This document shows, piece by piece, positions 1 to 11,560 of a stretch of 64,000 bases of DNA. Positions within the stretch are counted from its first letter, which is position 1. Each line of letters opens with the position of its first letter. The position numbers were made by a program, and so were the translations under genes. The stretch is taken from assembly GCF_019393635.1 (NCBI RefSeq), contig NC_057866.1, positions 123,627,897 through 123,691,896 of the forward strand, written 5' to 3'. Under the pieces are notes generated by a model. The model saw only the letters and a program-made list of their open reading frames with translations, was not told the DNA's origin and made no database searches. This DNA is from Dromiciops gliroides. Its lineage: Eukaryota; Chordata; Mammalia; Microbiotheria; Microbiotheriidae.

Positions 1-360
1 GTTGTTTTTGCTGAACTGCTTTTTGTCCTATTTCTTTTTTATTCTCCATGAGACAATTCTCTGGCCAGAAACAGCATGATATTAAAACAAAGCATATCAA
101 TAAAATATTTTTAAATAGCAGGGAGGTATTCTAACCCATCCAAGTTGACTCATTTGCTGCTTGTCAACAAAGCTGAAATTAGAAACAGTATAGATTCCCA
201 CTCTCGTATTCTTTCCAATAGATTTAACCATCACCAAAAACTCACCATATTTAGTGCAGAAAGAATGGTTTGGTCTATTTTAAACTACTTCATCATCTGC
301 TTTACTGTATATGTTACATTTTTTAAATTATTTTTATTTTATTTATTTTTTTATTTTTTT

Positions 361-494
361 CAGGGCAATGGGGTTAAGTGACTTGCCCAGGGTCACACAG
401 CTAGTAAGTGTCAAGTGTCTGAGGCCGGATTTGAACTCAGGTACTCCTGAATCCAGGGCCGGTGTTTTATCCACTGCGCCACCTAGCTGCCCCC
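361..494 (-). mobile_element. Young tRNA-derived SINE (WSINE1-like)
   Basis: Minus-strand copy, nearly full length, ending AGCTGCCCCC, with its A-tail read as the T-rich run at about 331-360. It creates the short open frames on both strands here. Confidence 0.9.
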
Positions 495-1317
495 TTTCCC
501 ATAACTTTAACTCCCCCCAACATAACCCTCTCCTGGGAACCAATATGTTCTTCTAGCCACATCGTTGATAAGAAGGGTCCATAGTTTTCAAGCAAACTGT
601 TGTGAGGTAGCTAGAAAGAATTACAGATGGCTTTTTAAGCAAAGAGTAAGGAATTAGAATAAGTAGGTGGAGAATGTATGATCAGGAAGAAGGGAAGCTA
701 GGACAGAATTAGATTGGCAGGGCCTATATGCAGAGAAATTTGTCAATGACAACAGTTTGTTTCCTGTTACTCAATTATGCTTTTCTACTGTTCCTGGATA
801 TAATAGAGAAAAAAAGACTTATTTGACACGTAGCCAATATTTAGCTGAAATATCATACATCAGCATCAATTTCAATGAAAATCCTAAGAGGCTAGTATGT
901 TATGGTAAAAAAGGAGCACTACACTTGGGAATCAGACTAAAATATCCTTAAGGTTTCTTTCAGATCTGAGTCTATAAAAATGGATTTAATCAGCTAAGAA
1001 CATCTTTAAGGACTCTATGGGCTAAAAGAAGCTTGAGTCCAGGAGATGGAACTGAGAACAGGGGACAATCTTGGATGTGGTATGCATTAGTGGTAGATGG
1101 GAAAGAGAAAGCATGAAATTTTTGCCAGTCAATTCTTGGTAGGAGGGGGGCAGGGTTAAGCCTTGAGACATTTTCTTTTCCCTAGGTGGTAAGGTCTTCT
1201 AGGTTGTCTGTCATGGTTGGCTTAAGGGCTTGAACAGACCCCAGGTGAAAATATGTTTGACTTGGCTGCCATCAACCTTTCCTAATTTGTTCTCTGGTTT
1301 AGGAAGATGATAAAATG

Positions 1318-1320
<3 letters not shown>

Positions 1321-1370
<50 letters not shown>
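1321..1370. repeat. (TG)n microsatellite
   Basis: About 25 uninterrupted TG units. Long enough to be polymorphic. Confidence 0.95.
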
Positions 1371-1372
<2 letters not shown>

Positions 1373-1460
1373 GGGTTTTGGGGGTATTTTTGGTGTCAAT
1401 TTGTCAAAGGACTGTCTTGTTTTTGTTTCCTTTTGTATTAACTTTTCATCATAGCATTTA

Positions 1461-2170
1461 AAGGAAAATATATGGATGGTCTCCTAACAAGTCTTAATTT
1501 TCTTTATAAAACATGCTCACACTACTTGCATAGACAAGTGGAAGAGAAAAGCCTGAAAGGCATTCATCTGAAATGTACTGATATGTACACCTTTTTTTGT
1601 TTGGACTCCTTTGAAGTAAAGATCAGAGGTGGTCCTTTCTCACTAGCTCATCTTTGATGTTTTTCTTTGCCATTGCTTCAATTCTATACATATAAAAAAC
1701 ATAAAATAGGGCAATATATGATCATCATTCTATGATTAACTTAAATGAGATATTTGTTAAAGAAAACTTAATCTGTTACCATTCAATTATCTTTTTTTTT
1801 TCTTTCTTTCTTTTTTTTTTTTTGCGGGGCAATGGGGGTTAAGTGACTTGCCCAGGGTCACACAGCTAGTAAGTGTCAAGTGTCTGAGGCCGGCTTTGAA
1901 CTCAGGTACTCCTGAATCCAGGGCCAGTGCTTTAACCACTGCGCCATCTAGCTGCCCCTCAATTATCTTTTTATGATGTTTCTGAATATCTCAAAGAAAA
2001 AGATTAATTTAGCTGAAATGTTATTTTTTGGCATCAGTTTCAATTTAAGCCATAAGCCAGTTTTTAAATTGCCTTAACAGATTAAAAACAAATACATCAA
2101 AGTGCCTAAAAAATGTTTGATTTACTACAGTTTCAGTGTGATGTTTAATTGGAAACTAAGTAAAGCTTCC
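1461..2170 (+). repeat. Copy 1 of an unrecognised dispersed repeat
   Basis: This stretch, without the SINE inside it, aligns in the same orientation with 21046-21550 over about 500 bases at roughly 75-80% by eye. Shared blocks include CTTTATAAAACA, GAGAAAAGCCTGAA, CTTTGAAGT and AACATAAAA. No coding motif or known family was recognised. It is either an old repeat family or a duplicated segment. Confidence 0.6.
1791..1958 (-). mobile_element. Young SINE inserted in the dispersed repeat
   Basis: Full minus-strand copy with its T-tract at 1791-1823. Target-site duplication TCAATTATCTTTT starts at about 1783 and again at 1959. Confidence 0.92.
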
Positions 2171-2503
2171 TGGCAATCTAGGGTATAACCCCTTCCTCAC
2201 TATGCTCCACTAAAATGGGAAGAAGAGGAAGGAATAATCTCCAGGAATAAGTTATGAGCCAAATCAATCCTGCTCATATAACTTTGAAAGCTGGGTTTGC
2301 CCACAAAGCTTCCACCAACAGAACCAAAGATTGAGACAGGAGATCAGTCTAGAATCCAAAGTGTTCTAGGACTGAGGTATCAATGTAGGACTGTGGTGTC
2401 AATGTAGAATGCCTCAGAACCAGATTAAAATGTACTTGAGAAATATTTTACAAAATAAATAAAAATACAATAGAACATAGATAATATTAATAATATGATT
2501 CTC

Positions 2504-2651
2504 GGGAGCAGCTAGATGGCGCAGTGGTTAAAGCACCAGCCCTGGATTCAGGAGTACCTGAGTTCAAATCCAGCCTCAGACACTTGACACTTACTAGCTG
2601 TGTGACCCTGGGCAAGTCACTTAACCCCCATTGCCCCACAAAAAAAAAATA
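2504..2651 (+). mobile_element. Young SINE
   Basis: Full-length plus-strand copy with an A-tail. Flanked by a perfect 15-base duplication, AATAATATGATTCTC, at 2489-2503 and 2652-2666. Confidence 0.95.
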
Positions 2652-2666
2652 AATAATATGATTCTC

Positions 2667-2828
2667 TTTTTTTTGTTTGTTTTTTTGGGGGGGGGGTTTG
2701 GGTGAGGCAATTGGGGTTAAGTGATTTGCCCAAGGTCACACAGCTAGTAAGTGTTAAGTGTCTGAGGCAGGCTTTGAATTCAGGTCCTCCTGACTCCTAG
2801 GCCGGTGCTCTATCCACCTAGCTGCCCC
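2667..2828 (-). mobile_element. Young SINE adjoining the previous one
   Basis: Minus-strand copy with a T/G-rich tail, lacking about eight bases near its head (ATCCACCTAG instead of ATCCACTGCGCCACCTAG). It inserted immediately next to the duplication of the preceding SINE, and the two form an inverted pair. Confidence 0.88.
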
Positions 2829-3150
2829 AATATGTGATTTTCTAAGTCAATATGCAGCTCATAGGGAACCCTATGTATGGTTTAGTGGCTCCTATTTCAA
2901 TTTGAGTTTGACAGTACTGTTCTAGGATATGGCCTAGGTACTAACCTGGGAAGGAAAAATTCAAGGCCAAGAGAGAGGACTATCTGGTGAGAGAGAAATT
3001 CATTCTACCCCTCCCCTAGCAGTGAAAAAAGCAGGAAGAATAACTGAGGTCGTATACAACCAAACTGTGACAAGAAGCAGTTGGGAGACTAGATGATTGG
3101 TCCAAGCTAGCAACAGTGTAGTGTGATAAGTGACAAAAAATGATGGGAAG

Positions 3151-3303
3151 GGGGCAGGTAGGTGACACAGTAGATGAAGCACTGGCCCTGGAGTCAGGAG
3201 GACCTGAGTTCAAATCCAGCCTCAGACACTTGACTCTTGCTAGCTGTGTGACCCTGGGCAAGTCACTTAATCCCAATTGTCTTACCAAAAAAAAAAAAAA
3301 AGT
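3151..3303 (+). mobile_element. Young SINE
   Basis: Plus-strand copy with an A-tail. The duplication includes AATGATGGGAAG on both sides (about 3139-3150 and 3312-3323). Confidence 0.92.
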
Positions 3304-3689
3304 ACAAAAAAAAAATGATGGGAAGAAGAAGAGTTCCATCAACTTACAAGACACTGACCCTCCCGGAGTTCAAGAATAGAAAGAAGATACACCACCAGGA
3401 ATGCATGTTTGCTCCTGGTGGAAGCAGCTGGCAGAGTAAGTCTAAATCCAAATACTCAGAATGTGCTGCTGAATGAAGATGGGAAAAATCATGTTACAGT
3501 TCTACCTGGGCCCACTATGAATTTAGGTTACACAACCTCAACTGGGCCCTCACTGCTGCTAGACAATCTTACTACTCTTATCAACTCACTATCCTACTCT
3601 CCACAGAGGCTCTTCCAAGCCTTCTCATCCCTCCTCAAACTTCTCATGGTTCACCCTCCCAGTATCCCCTCAAATGAGAACCTAGCTTC

Positions 3690-5040
3690 ATATTTTATTT
3701 TATTTTTTAATAATATTTATATGTTAAAACAATTTTATCATAAAAGTACAACATTTGTTTTTATAAGATTTCTAGTTCCAAATTTTTCTCCCTCCCTCCC
3801 TTCCTTCCCCCTTCCCCCAGACAGAAAGCAATATGGTTATACATGCACAATCACATTAAACATATTTCTGCATTAGTCATGTTATGAAAGAAGAATCAGA
3901 ACAAAAGGGGAAAACCTGAAAAAGAAAAAAGAAAAACAAAAAAGTAGAAACAGTATGTTTCAATCTGCATCTAGATTCCACAGTTCTTTTTTCTAGATTT
4001 GGAGACCATTTTCTATCAGTCCTTTGGAATTATCTTGGATCACTGTATTGCTGAGAAGAGTTATGTCTATCACAGTTGATCATCATACAATGTTGTTGAT
4101 ACCATGTACAATGTTCTCCTGGTTCTGCTCACTTCACTCAGCATCAGTCCACTTAAATCTTTCAAGGTTTTTCTGAAATCCCATCATTTCTTTCTTTCTT
4201 TTTTTTTTTTTAAGTGAGACAATTGGGGTTAAGTGACTTGCCCAGGGTCACACAGCTAGTAAGTGTTAAGTGTCTGAGGCCAGATTTGAACCCAGGTACT
4301 CCTGACTCCAGGGCTGGTGCTCTATCCACTGCGCCACCTAGCTGCCCCAATCTCATCATTTCTTAACGGCATAATAGTATTCCATTACATTCATATACCA
4401 CAACTTGTTTAGCCATTCTCCAATTGATGGGCATTCCCTTGATTTCCAATTCTTTGCCACCACAAAGAGAGCAGCTATAAATATTTTTGAACATGTGGGT
4501 CCTTTTCCCTTTTTTAAAAATCTCTTTGGGAGAAAGACCTCATAGTAGTATTGCTGGGTCAAAGAGTATGAACAGTTTTATAGCCCTTTGGGCATAGTTC
4601 CAAATTGCATTCCAGAGTGGCTGGATCAGTTCACAGCTCCACCAACAATGCATTGGTGTTCCAATTTTCCTACATCTCCTCCAACATTTATTATTTTCCT
4701 TTTTTGTCATATTAGCCAATCTGATAGGTATGAAGTGTACCTCAGAGTTGTTTTAATTTGCATTTCTCTAATCAATAGTGATTTAAAGCATTTTTTCATA
4801 TGTCAATAGATAGCTTTGATTTCTTCTTCTGAAAACTGCCTGTTCATATCCTTTGACCATTTCTCAAATGGGGAATGACTTGCATACTTATAAAATTGAT
4901 TTAGTTCCCTACATATTTTAGAAATGAGGTCTTTATCAGAAATACTGGCTGTAAAAATTGTTTCCCAGCTTTCTACCTCCCTTATAATTTTGGCTGCGTT
5001 GCTTCTGTTTGTACAAAAATTTTATTAAAACAATTCTTAA
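3690..5040 (-). mobile_element. L1 LINE 3' end: ORF2 C-terminus and 3' UTR
   Basis: Read on the minus strand, 4356-4562 encodes the hallmark L1 ORF2 C-terminal end (FIAALFVVAKNW, then WLNKLWYMNVMEYYYAVKK). Upstream ORF2 sequence continues to about 5040 and the pyrimidine-rich 3' UTR lies at 3780-3820. It is 5'-truncated, so the endonuclease and most of the reverse transcriptase are missing, and a SINE interrupts it. Inactive. Confidence 0.85.
4196..4348 (-). mobile_element. Young SINE inside the L1 fragment
   Basis: Minus-strand copy. The target CATCATTTCT is duplicated on both sides and splits the ORF2 C-terminal region. Confidence 0.9.
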
Positions 5041-5044
5041 CATC

Positions 5045-5310
5045 TGAGGTTTTTTCTAAAGTTTTAAGTTCCAAATTCTATCCTTCCCTCCTTCCTTTCC
5101 TTCCCCCTTTCCCTGAAAAAACAAAAACAAAAACCTGATATTGTCTGAATACAGATTGAAGCATACTATTTTTCACTTTCTTTCATTCTTTTTTATTGTT
5201 GTTGTTCAAATACAAAATAACTAATGGAAATGTTTTACATGATTGCACATGTATAACATATAAGAGATATTTTACAGAAAAAAAATTGAAACCATTTGCC
5301 ATGAGCTCCC
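5045..5310 (-). mobile_element. L1 3' UTR fragment
   Basis: The pyrimidine-rich stretch CCTTCCCTCCTTCCTTTCC, preceded by AAGTTCCAAATTCTA, resembles the L1 3' UTR at 3770-3810. It is a second, very short 5'-truncated copy next to the larger one. Confidence 0.5.
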
Positions 5311-6261
5311 TTTTCTCCCCTCTTCTTCATCTCCTATCACTCAGGTGCCTTCTGTCACTCTTTCCTCCTTCACCCCGCCTTATATGAAGTGGCCTTGCTC
5401 CTTACCAAGGCTAACCTCTCTACCTATTCAAGTGATCCCATTCCATCCTGTCTCCTCCCACAGATTACCCCCACTGTCATCCTCACTCTTTCACTTCTTT
5501 TCAATCTCTCTCTACTGACTCATTTCTTACTGCCTATAAACATACCTATATCTCTTCTAACCTGAAAGAAACCTTCACTAGATCTTTCCATTGGTGCTAT
5601 GATCACATATCCTTCTGCCCTTTGTAGTTAACCTCCTTAAAAAGGCCATCAACTAAATAGGTACCTCCACTTTCTCTCCTCTCCATCTCTTCCTAACCCC
5701 TTACAATCTAGCCTCTGACCTTATCATTCCACCAAACTGCTTCTCTAAAGTTACTAATGATTAGTTGCCAAATCTAATGTTTTTGTTTTTTCAACCCTCA
5801 TCCTTCTTGATCTTTCTGCAGCCTCTGACACTGTTGATTACTCTCTTCTTTTGGGATACCATTTCCTCCTAGTTCTCTTCCTATCTATCAGACTGCTCCT
5901 TTTCTGTCTCTTTTGCTATAGCCTCTTTCAGATTATGCCCTCTGACCGTAGGTGTCCCTCAGGGTTCTACCTTGGACCCTCTTCACTCTCTCATCAGATA
6001 CTATAGATTCAATGACCATATTTATGCTGATGATTCTCAAATCTACCTATGCTACCCCAAACCCTCTGCTTATGTCCATTCTCACATCTCCAATTGCCTT
6101 GCAGACATATCTAAATGGATGTCCAGTGGACATCTTAAAATCACTATGTCCCAAAATGGAAACCTCCTCTTTCCTACTTTTCCTATTACTGGAGAGGGCA
6201 ACACAAAACTCCCAGTTAATCAGGTTTGTAATCTAGTAGGTCATTCTCCCATCCCATAGAC

Positions 6262-6446
6262 CCAAGCTTCTTAAACTGTGGGTCATGATCCCATATGGAG
6301 TCATGTAACTGAATTTGGGCGTGATGAAAAATTTGGCAGTGGTAAAAGATTATGTATAGCTATCTTATATGCCTACATACCCAGAGTCGTATAAAAATTT
6401 ATTGAGTAAAAAGGGGTCGCAAGTGCATAAAGTTTAAGGAGTTCTG
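6262..6446. mobile_element. Short hAT-type (Charlie-like) DNA transposon in L2
   Basis: A 185-base insert between L2 segments with imperfect terminal inverted repeats: CCAAGCTTCTTAAACTG at the left, and CAGAACTCCTTAAACTT read inward from the right (about 12 of 17 match). The inner sequence GGGTCATGATCCCATATGG is quasi-palindromic. No transposase. Degenerate 8-base flanks are CCATAGAC and CCACAATC. Confidence 0.5.
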
Positions 6447-6821
6447 CCACAATCAAGGCCTATCAGTCTCTCCTTTGCAACATCTCTTGAATATACTCCT
6501 CTCTTTCCTCTGATACTGCCATCATTCTAGTTTAAGCCCTCATCACATCATACCTGGACTATTGTGTTTTTTTTTAAATACCTGGACTATTGTAATGCCT
6601 ATCTGTTTCTATTCTCTTCCTAATCCATTCCACCCTCTATTTAGCCAAAAAAGTGGTTTTCCTAAAGTTCAGGTCTAATCCCCAACTCAGTAAGCAACAA
6701 AGACTCCCTATCACCTCCAGGATAAAATCCCAAATCCTTTGTTTAGCATTTAAAATCCTCTATAATCCCCTCCACCCCACTCCCTTCCCAGTCTTTTTAC
6801 ACCTTACTTCATACCATTAAC

Positions 6822-6967
6822 TTTTTTTTGGGAGGGGGGAATGAGGGTTAAGTGACTTGCCCAGGATCATACAGCTAGTAAGTGTCAGATATCTGAGGTC
6901 AAATTTGAATTTAGGTCCTCCTGAATCTAGGGCTGGTGCTTTATCTACTGTGCCACCTAGTTGCCCC
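6822..6967 (-). mobile_element. Young SINE inside L2
   Basis: Minus-strand copy. The duplication CATACCATTAAC/CATACCATGAAC interrupts the L2 sequence that continues on both sides. Confidence 0.9.
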
Positions 6968-7392
6968 ATACCATGAACTCTTCATTCCAATGACACTGGC
7001 CTCCTTGCTCTTCCATGAACAAGATCTTCCATTGATTGTCTCTGGGCATTTTCTCTGGCTATCCCCCCATGCCTGGAATGCTTTCCCTCCTCAACTCTGC
7101 CTACTGATCTCCCTATCTTCCTTTAAGTTCCAACTAAGACCTCATTTTTTACTGGAAGTCTTACCCAGTTCTTAATTCAGTGCCTGGCACATAGTAGGCA
7201 CTTAATGAATGTTATTTGATTGAGTGAGTGAATTATTTCCTACTTATCCTATATACACCTTGTTTTGTATATATTTGTATGTTGTAAGCTCCTTAAGGGT
7301 AGGGACCTTTTGTCTCTTTTTCTTTCCTTACCACTTAGTACAGTGCCTGGCACAGAGTAGGTATTTAATAAATGTGTATTGATTGATTGGAA

Positions 7393-7698
7393 TTGTGTCT
7401 CTGGAATGCCTATATTTATATAATGCCCATAGACTGGCTGAAGGCACCTGGGTCTGGAAGGTGCTATCCAAAAATATATATATTAATATATTTGATTTTA
7501 TTCCTTTTTACTTTTATGGGTATGAGTACAAAGCTGAATACAGCTAAATCAAGATTGTGATAAATTCTATTATACATTATGACAGAATGGAAATATAGTA
7601 CAGAGGAAGAGGTAAGAATTTCCCCTCAAGGGTGGAGATGTTAAGGATTGAATTAGGAAGGAATGGGCAAGGGTGGTTGGCAAAAGATAGTGTTCCCG
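7393..7698. other. Unassigned AT-rich sequence
   Basis: Between the L2 end and the UQCR10 retrocopy. No gene or named repeat recognised. Confidence 0.5.
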
Positions 7699-8073
7699 AT
7701 GATGCTCGGCCAAGTGTACTCACTTTTCTTCCACAGGTCGTCCACCTTCACGCTCACCATCACTGTGGGCATCTTGGTCTTCTAGCGAGCCTTCAACCAG
7801 GGCGGTGACACCATCTACGGCAGCATCAACCACGGGAAACTCTGGAAACACATAAAGCACAAGTATGAGGAGGAATAGCTGCCAGCATCAGACCTGGGCT
7901 TGAGACGGAGGGGATCTGATCCATGCTCTCCATGGACAGCAGCCCCCATGGGGAGAAGGCCCAGTCAGATGCTTCATGTGATGTGTTCATGACATTTGAC
8001 ACTCAACTTCAGCAACATCTGTTCTGAGAACCTACAAATAAATAGGATGTGAATTAGCTGTGGAAAAAAAAAA
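7699..8073 (+). pseudogene. UQCR10: Processed pseudogene of UQCR10 (complex III subunit 9)
   Basis: Translation from ATG 7699 to TAG 7876-7878 (59 residues plus stop; human about 63) keeps recognisable UQCR10 segments: QVYSLFF near the start, STFTLTITVGILVF in the membrane helix, and GKLWKHIKHKYEEE at the C terminus. UQCR10 is a small single-pass subunit of the mitochondrial bc1 complex. An in-frame TAG at codon 29 (7783-7785) follows the helix, so the frame is broken. About 160 bases of 3' UTR, AATAAA at 8037-8042 and an A-tract at 8063-8073 mark it as a retrocopy of an mRNA. No introns are seen. It is not expected to make protein. Confidence 0.85.
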
Positions 8074-8807
8074 GAATTGAATTGGATAAATATATACCAC
8101 ATTCCTAGACTAACTCGGACAAGTACTATTAATCACAACAGGAGGGAACGAAAGGGATAGAGGTAGCCAGCTCTCTTAGAATCATAGAGAATTTGGTGTT
8201 TCCCTCAAGTGACCATTGATGTTGGATAGAACACCTTTTTGCCAGGGTGTGGGCTGGATTGCCTGTATCTTAGCCCTTATTTGAGAATAGGATCATAGAG
8301 TGGCCAATGGTATTCCTTGGTGGTAGAGCAAAATCCTTATTTCACAAAATCAATTTGGATATGTACATAAATTATTCATATTTAGAAACTTCCAAGTTTC
8401 ATAGATCTTAGAATCACTTTAAAATTTATTGAAGATTACTTTTCCCTGTCAAATACCTTACTACCTATTTCCCTCTTGACCCTTTTTTGGGGGGATAGGC
8501 TTCAAGAGAAACCCAGCACTCTTTTGATAGTGCACATTCTCCTGGAATCCTTTCTGCATCCTGGGACATCTACTGCGGCAGATCTCAGGTTCTTTTCTTC
8601 TAGGAAGCCCAGGAACTTGTCCACTTTCTTTTTTTCATTGTCACCATTCGTTCTATTATGGATCCCCATGTCCCTTGCAGAAGTAGACACAATGACAAAA
8701 CTTCTTTCTTACTCTTTTGTCCCTAAGTGAGCAAACAGACCCTTCTGAGGTTTTCTAAGGTCTCTCTTTTAAATTCCTAATGAATATGTTATAGCTTCAC
8801 TGACACT

Positions 8808-8972
8808 TTGTTTTGGTTTTGGTTTTTTGTTTGTTTGTTTCTGCAGGGCAATGAGGGTTAAGTGACTTGCCCAGGGTCACACAGCTAGTCAAGTGTCTGA
8901 GACTGGATTTGAACTCAGGTCCTCCTGAATCCAAGGCCAGTGCTTTATCCACTGCACCACCTAGCTTCCCCC
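8808..8972 (-). mobile_element. Young SINE
   Basis: Minus-strand copy lacking about nine bases mid-element. Flanks CTTCACTGACACTTTG and CTTCACTCACACTTTG are its target duplication. Confidence 0.9.
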
Positions 8973-9309
8973 CTTCACTCACACTTTGACAGCTCCTAAA
9001 CTCATATTCTGAATGCTATGTCTCTTTGTGCCCCAATTGCCTTCTCTTCTATCATCATCTTCTCTGTCTTTCCTTTCACTTTCTCTCCTTCCTCTCTAAT
9101 TCCCTTTCCAATCAATTGAGTTTTTGTTTGGGGGTTTTGTTTGTTTGTTCTTGCTATCTATCATCTACTCCCATAACCCCTTTCCCATGGAGAAAAGATT
9201 AGGGCCTCAGAAACATAGCAATCAGACATCCAATATTTGATAAGGCCTAACATCATTGCCCTTAGATAGCAGAACTGGACCAGGAGGAAGCACTAGGATA
9301 ACCACATCA

Positions 9310-9800
9310 CTCAATCTTTTGTTCAGAGGATGAGATCATCTGCTTCCTTATCAACACTCACTTTTCTACTTCTTTCCTTGCTTTTTCCTTTCCTTGCTTT
9401 CTTCCTCCTGTCTCCTCTAGGACTTTGCCTCATCCATATTCTTCCCCTCTTTCTTACCTTCACTGTCTCCTTCTCCATTAGCTCCTCAGATGCCTACAAT
9501 CTCAGGTTTCTACCTCCCTAAAAAATTCAGTGAAAAATGCTTTCCTATTTCCTGTCATAACCTTAAGCATGCTTCTCTATCTTCTATCCCTTCATTGCTA
9601 ACTTTCTAGAAAGAATAGTCCACTTAGTGTCCTCTTCTGCTACACTCTCCTCAGCCACTATGAAGCTAGTTCCACACTGCCTGAAACTTTGTCCAAGCTC
9701 AGCAATGACTTTTGATTTGCCAAATCCAATCTCCTATTTAACCTTTCAGTAGTTTTTGACATTGTTGACATTTTTTCTTCTACACACTATAACCTTGGCT
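9310..9800 (+). mobile_element. Probable old L2 fragment
   Basis: Pyrimidine-rich, with L2-like phrases such as AGTAGTTTTTGACATTGTTG, which parallels GCCTCTGACACTGTTGATTA in the L2 at 5820. Strongly diverged. Confidence 0.45.
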
Positions 9801-10059
9801 TCCTTAACACTTTAACACATGAAGAAATGGAATGAATGTTGAACTTGGTGGCAAGAAATTTCCAACTGGGTGTCTTACTGTAACTTTAAACATGATTTGT
9901 CAAAAAAGTGAACTCATCACATCGGGAGGCATCCTAGTCCAGTGAGGGAAAAATACTGTATCTGGAATCAAATGGCCTGAGTTCCACTCCACTTTCCTTG
10001 GGCAAGTCTGCTAAAATTTGGCCTTCTGTCCCCAAGTTCATATATACATATCTATGTAA

Positions 10060-10268
10060 TTGTATACTGTCTCCCCAATTAGATTGTGACCTCCTTGAAG
10101 ACAGCAACCTTAAAAAACTTTAATCTTTTCAGAAAGCGCTTGATAAATGTTTGTTGACTAGACAACCTCTCTGTGCCTGAGTTTTATCACGTGTAAAATG
10201 AAGGCATTGGATTAGATAGATGGTCTCTGAGGTCCTTTTCAGTTGGAAATCCATGATCCTATGACTAA
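10060..10268 (+). mobile_element. L2 3' end followed by MIR-like fragment
   Basis: TTAGATTGTGACCTCCTTGA to GCGCTTGATAAATGTTTGTT is an L2 3' terminus. The adjoining ACCTCTCTGTGCCTGAGTTT and GTGTAAAATGAAGGC are the 3' part of a MIR-type SINE. Confidence 0.65.
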
Positions 10269-10686
10269 GAGTTTAGGGGGTAGTATTATGCTAGGAATGA
10301 ATACAGGTCTCAAAAATGAGTATGACCTAGATCTTGCAGTTATGTTTAAAGACCTCTGAGAAGGGGAGGCTTGGAGTGGAGAAAGCAGGAAGAGATGTGG
10401 TGTCGATCGCCTCACGCTTGTATCTTTAGGAGAACGGACTCAGGTTTACACCAGGGCTATTTAGGGGAGGTAGGTGCTGGGGAAAGCTGACCTGGGACAT
10501 TTCAGAATATGTGGAGGGAAGGGATGAATAAGTAGGAGCAGTGACAGCTTTGATAGTGGGGATACACATCACTAGCACCAGGTCCTGCATTGGGGAGAGG
10601 TGGCGGGGGAGGGAGAGGAAGGGGAAGGGGGTGTGTGTGTGTGTGGGGAAATCAGAATGAAGGTCACATGCTCTTCCTGCTTTTGG

Positions 10687-10815
10687 CCAATAGAAGTAGC
10701 CAGCCGCTCCTCTCCCTCCTCCCCAGCCCAACTCTTTCACTTTGATTGGTGGACCCACCCTTCCCGCGAGCACGAGCGGGCCGGGCTCTCGCGAGGGTAT
10801 AGGCCTTTGTTAAAG
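10687..10815 (+). promoter_or_regulatory. CpG-island core promoter of the GVQW3-like gene
   Basis: A direct CCAAT box lies at 10687-10691 and an inverted one (ATTGG) at 10745-10749, the paired arrangement common for NF-Y. TCTCGCGAG at 10787-10795 resembles the TCTCGCGAGA element of many housekeeping promoters. A pyrimidine-rich stretch (CCTTTCTCTCTTCTTC) follows at about 10832-10847 and could be the initiation zone. No consensus TATA box is evident. Direction is inferred from the splice donor downstream. A divergent minus-strand transcript is also possible. Confidence 0.6.
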
Positions 10816-11560
10816 CCGGGCCTCTGACTCACCTTTCTCTCTTCTTCACGCCGGCGGAGGTGGAGGATGCAGGCGCCCACCGGGGCCAAAGGTAGTCTGG
10901 GCTCTTTGGCCCTCCCCTCTTCCACCACCACTCACTTCCCGCCCCATGCAACCTCAGCCCCATGAGTCATGACCGGGCCCGGACCTTGGTGTCAGAGACG
11001 GGCGGCGGAAGAGCCGGAGGGCGGGCGGCGGACCTAGCGGGTCCGGGCCCAGCCCTCGTGGGCGTGCGGGAGGGTCTAGTGTGGGCGGAGGAGTACTTGC
11101 GTTCTTGAGTTGGGGCGGGGGGGGGGCACCCAGAACTCTTTCACCCGTGCTTCTATCCACTCCCCACCTGGCTACTCCAGGACCACACGTGCAGGCCGGA
11201 GCGCGGGGTTCAGGAAGCCGGAGGACAGGCGGGCTGCGCTAAGGCGTTTCGGGTGGGCCGGTCCCCGCCTGGGACCACGGTAGTGGTTGATGGGTAGATG
11301 GGGGAGGCGGGGTGGCGCGGCCTTCGTGCAGAACCGCAGGCCTTGTGGACCTGGGCCAAGCCCCGTCTCTCCCCGTGGTGCTCCGAGTCACCGCTTCCCC
11401 TCGAGCTTTGCCCACCTGGAGCTAATGGTGCTTCACGTGGCCAGAACAGAGGGGTAAAGCACTCTTCTCTCTTAAACCCGGGACGGACAAACCACCCTCT
11501 GTTCCGGATCCTGTCGCGAGAGACAATTCCAGCTACTTAGTTACCACCCGCAGCCTCTCC
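10735..11560. other. CpG island
   Basis: CpG dinucleotides are dense (seven in the 60 bases from 10741) and G+C is far above the AT-rich surroundings. CpGs are rare elsewhere in the window. The island covers the predicted promoter, exon 1 and the first part of intron 1, as expected of an active germline promoter. Confidence 0.85.
10825..10891 (+). other. Predicted exon 1 of the GVQW3-like transcript
   Basis: A strong donor, AAAG|GTAGT, has its GT at 10892-10893. The 5' end is uncertain and placed near the pyrimidine-rich stretch. An ATG at 10867 opens a frame of eight codons plus one base before the donor. Joined to the acceptor at 12415, that frame runs on for 28 more codons and stops at TGA 12499-12501. 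It would be a 36-codon upstream open reading frame, not part of the main protein. Confidence 0.5.

Larger units (their letters stand above)
5370..7392 (+). mobile_element. L2 LINE, long plus-strand fragment
   Basis: Recognised L2 ORF2 3' region and tail. GTAGGTGTCCCTCAGGG (5950) and TATGCTGATGATTCTCAAAT (6024) encode the reverse transcriptase segments V-GVPQGS and YADDSQI. It ends with GCACATAGTAGGCACTTAAT (7187) and a second diverged tail copy GCCTGGCACAGAGTAGG (7345). Frames are broken throughout. A hAT-type insert (6262-6446) and a SINE (6822-6967) interrupt it. Confidence 0.85.

Noticed and set aside
2515..2640. tRNA gene
   Set aside because: The short SINE is tRNA-derived, and its head and CTGAGTTCAAATCC block resemble pol III boxes. 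No intact cloverleaf can be drawn, and the same sequence recurs about 37 times as retroposed copies.
4356..4562. 68-codon minus-strand frame that looks like a real protein
   Set aside because: It is the C-terminal part of L1 ORF2 in a truncated, SINE-interrupted copy; not a host gene.
10954..11160. 68-codon Pro-rich minus-strand frame in the CpG island
   Set aside because: Composition effect of GC-rich DNA. No start context, splice site or known motif.
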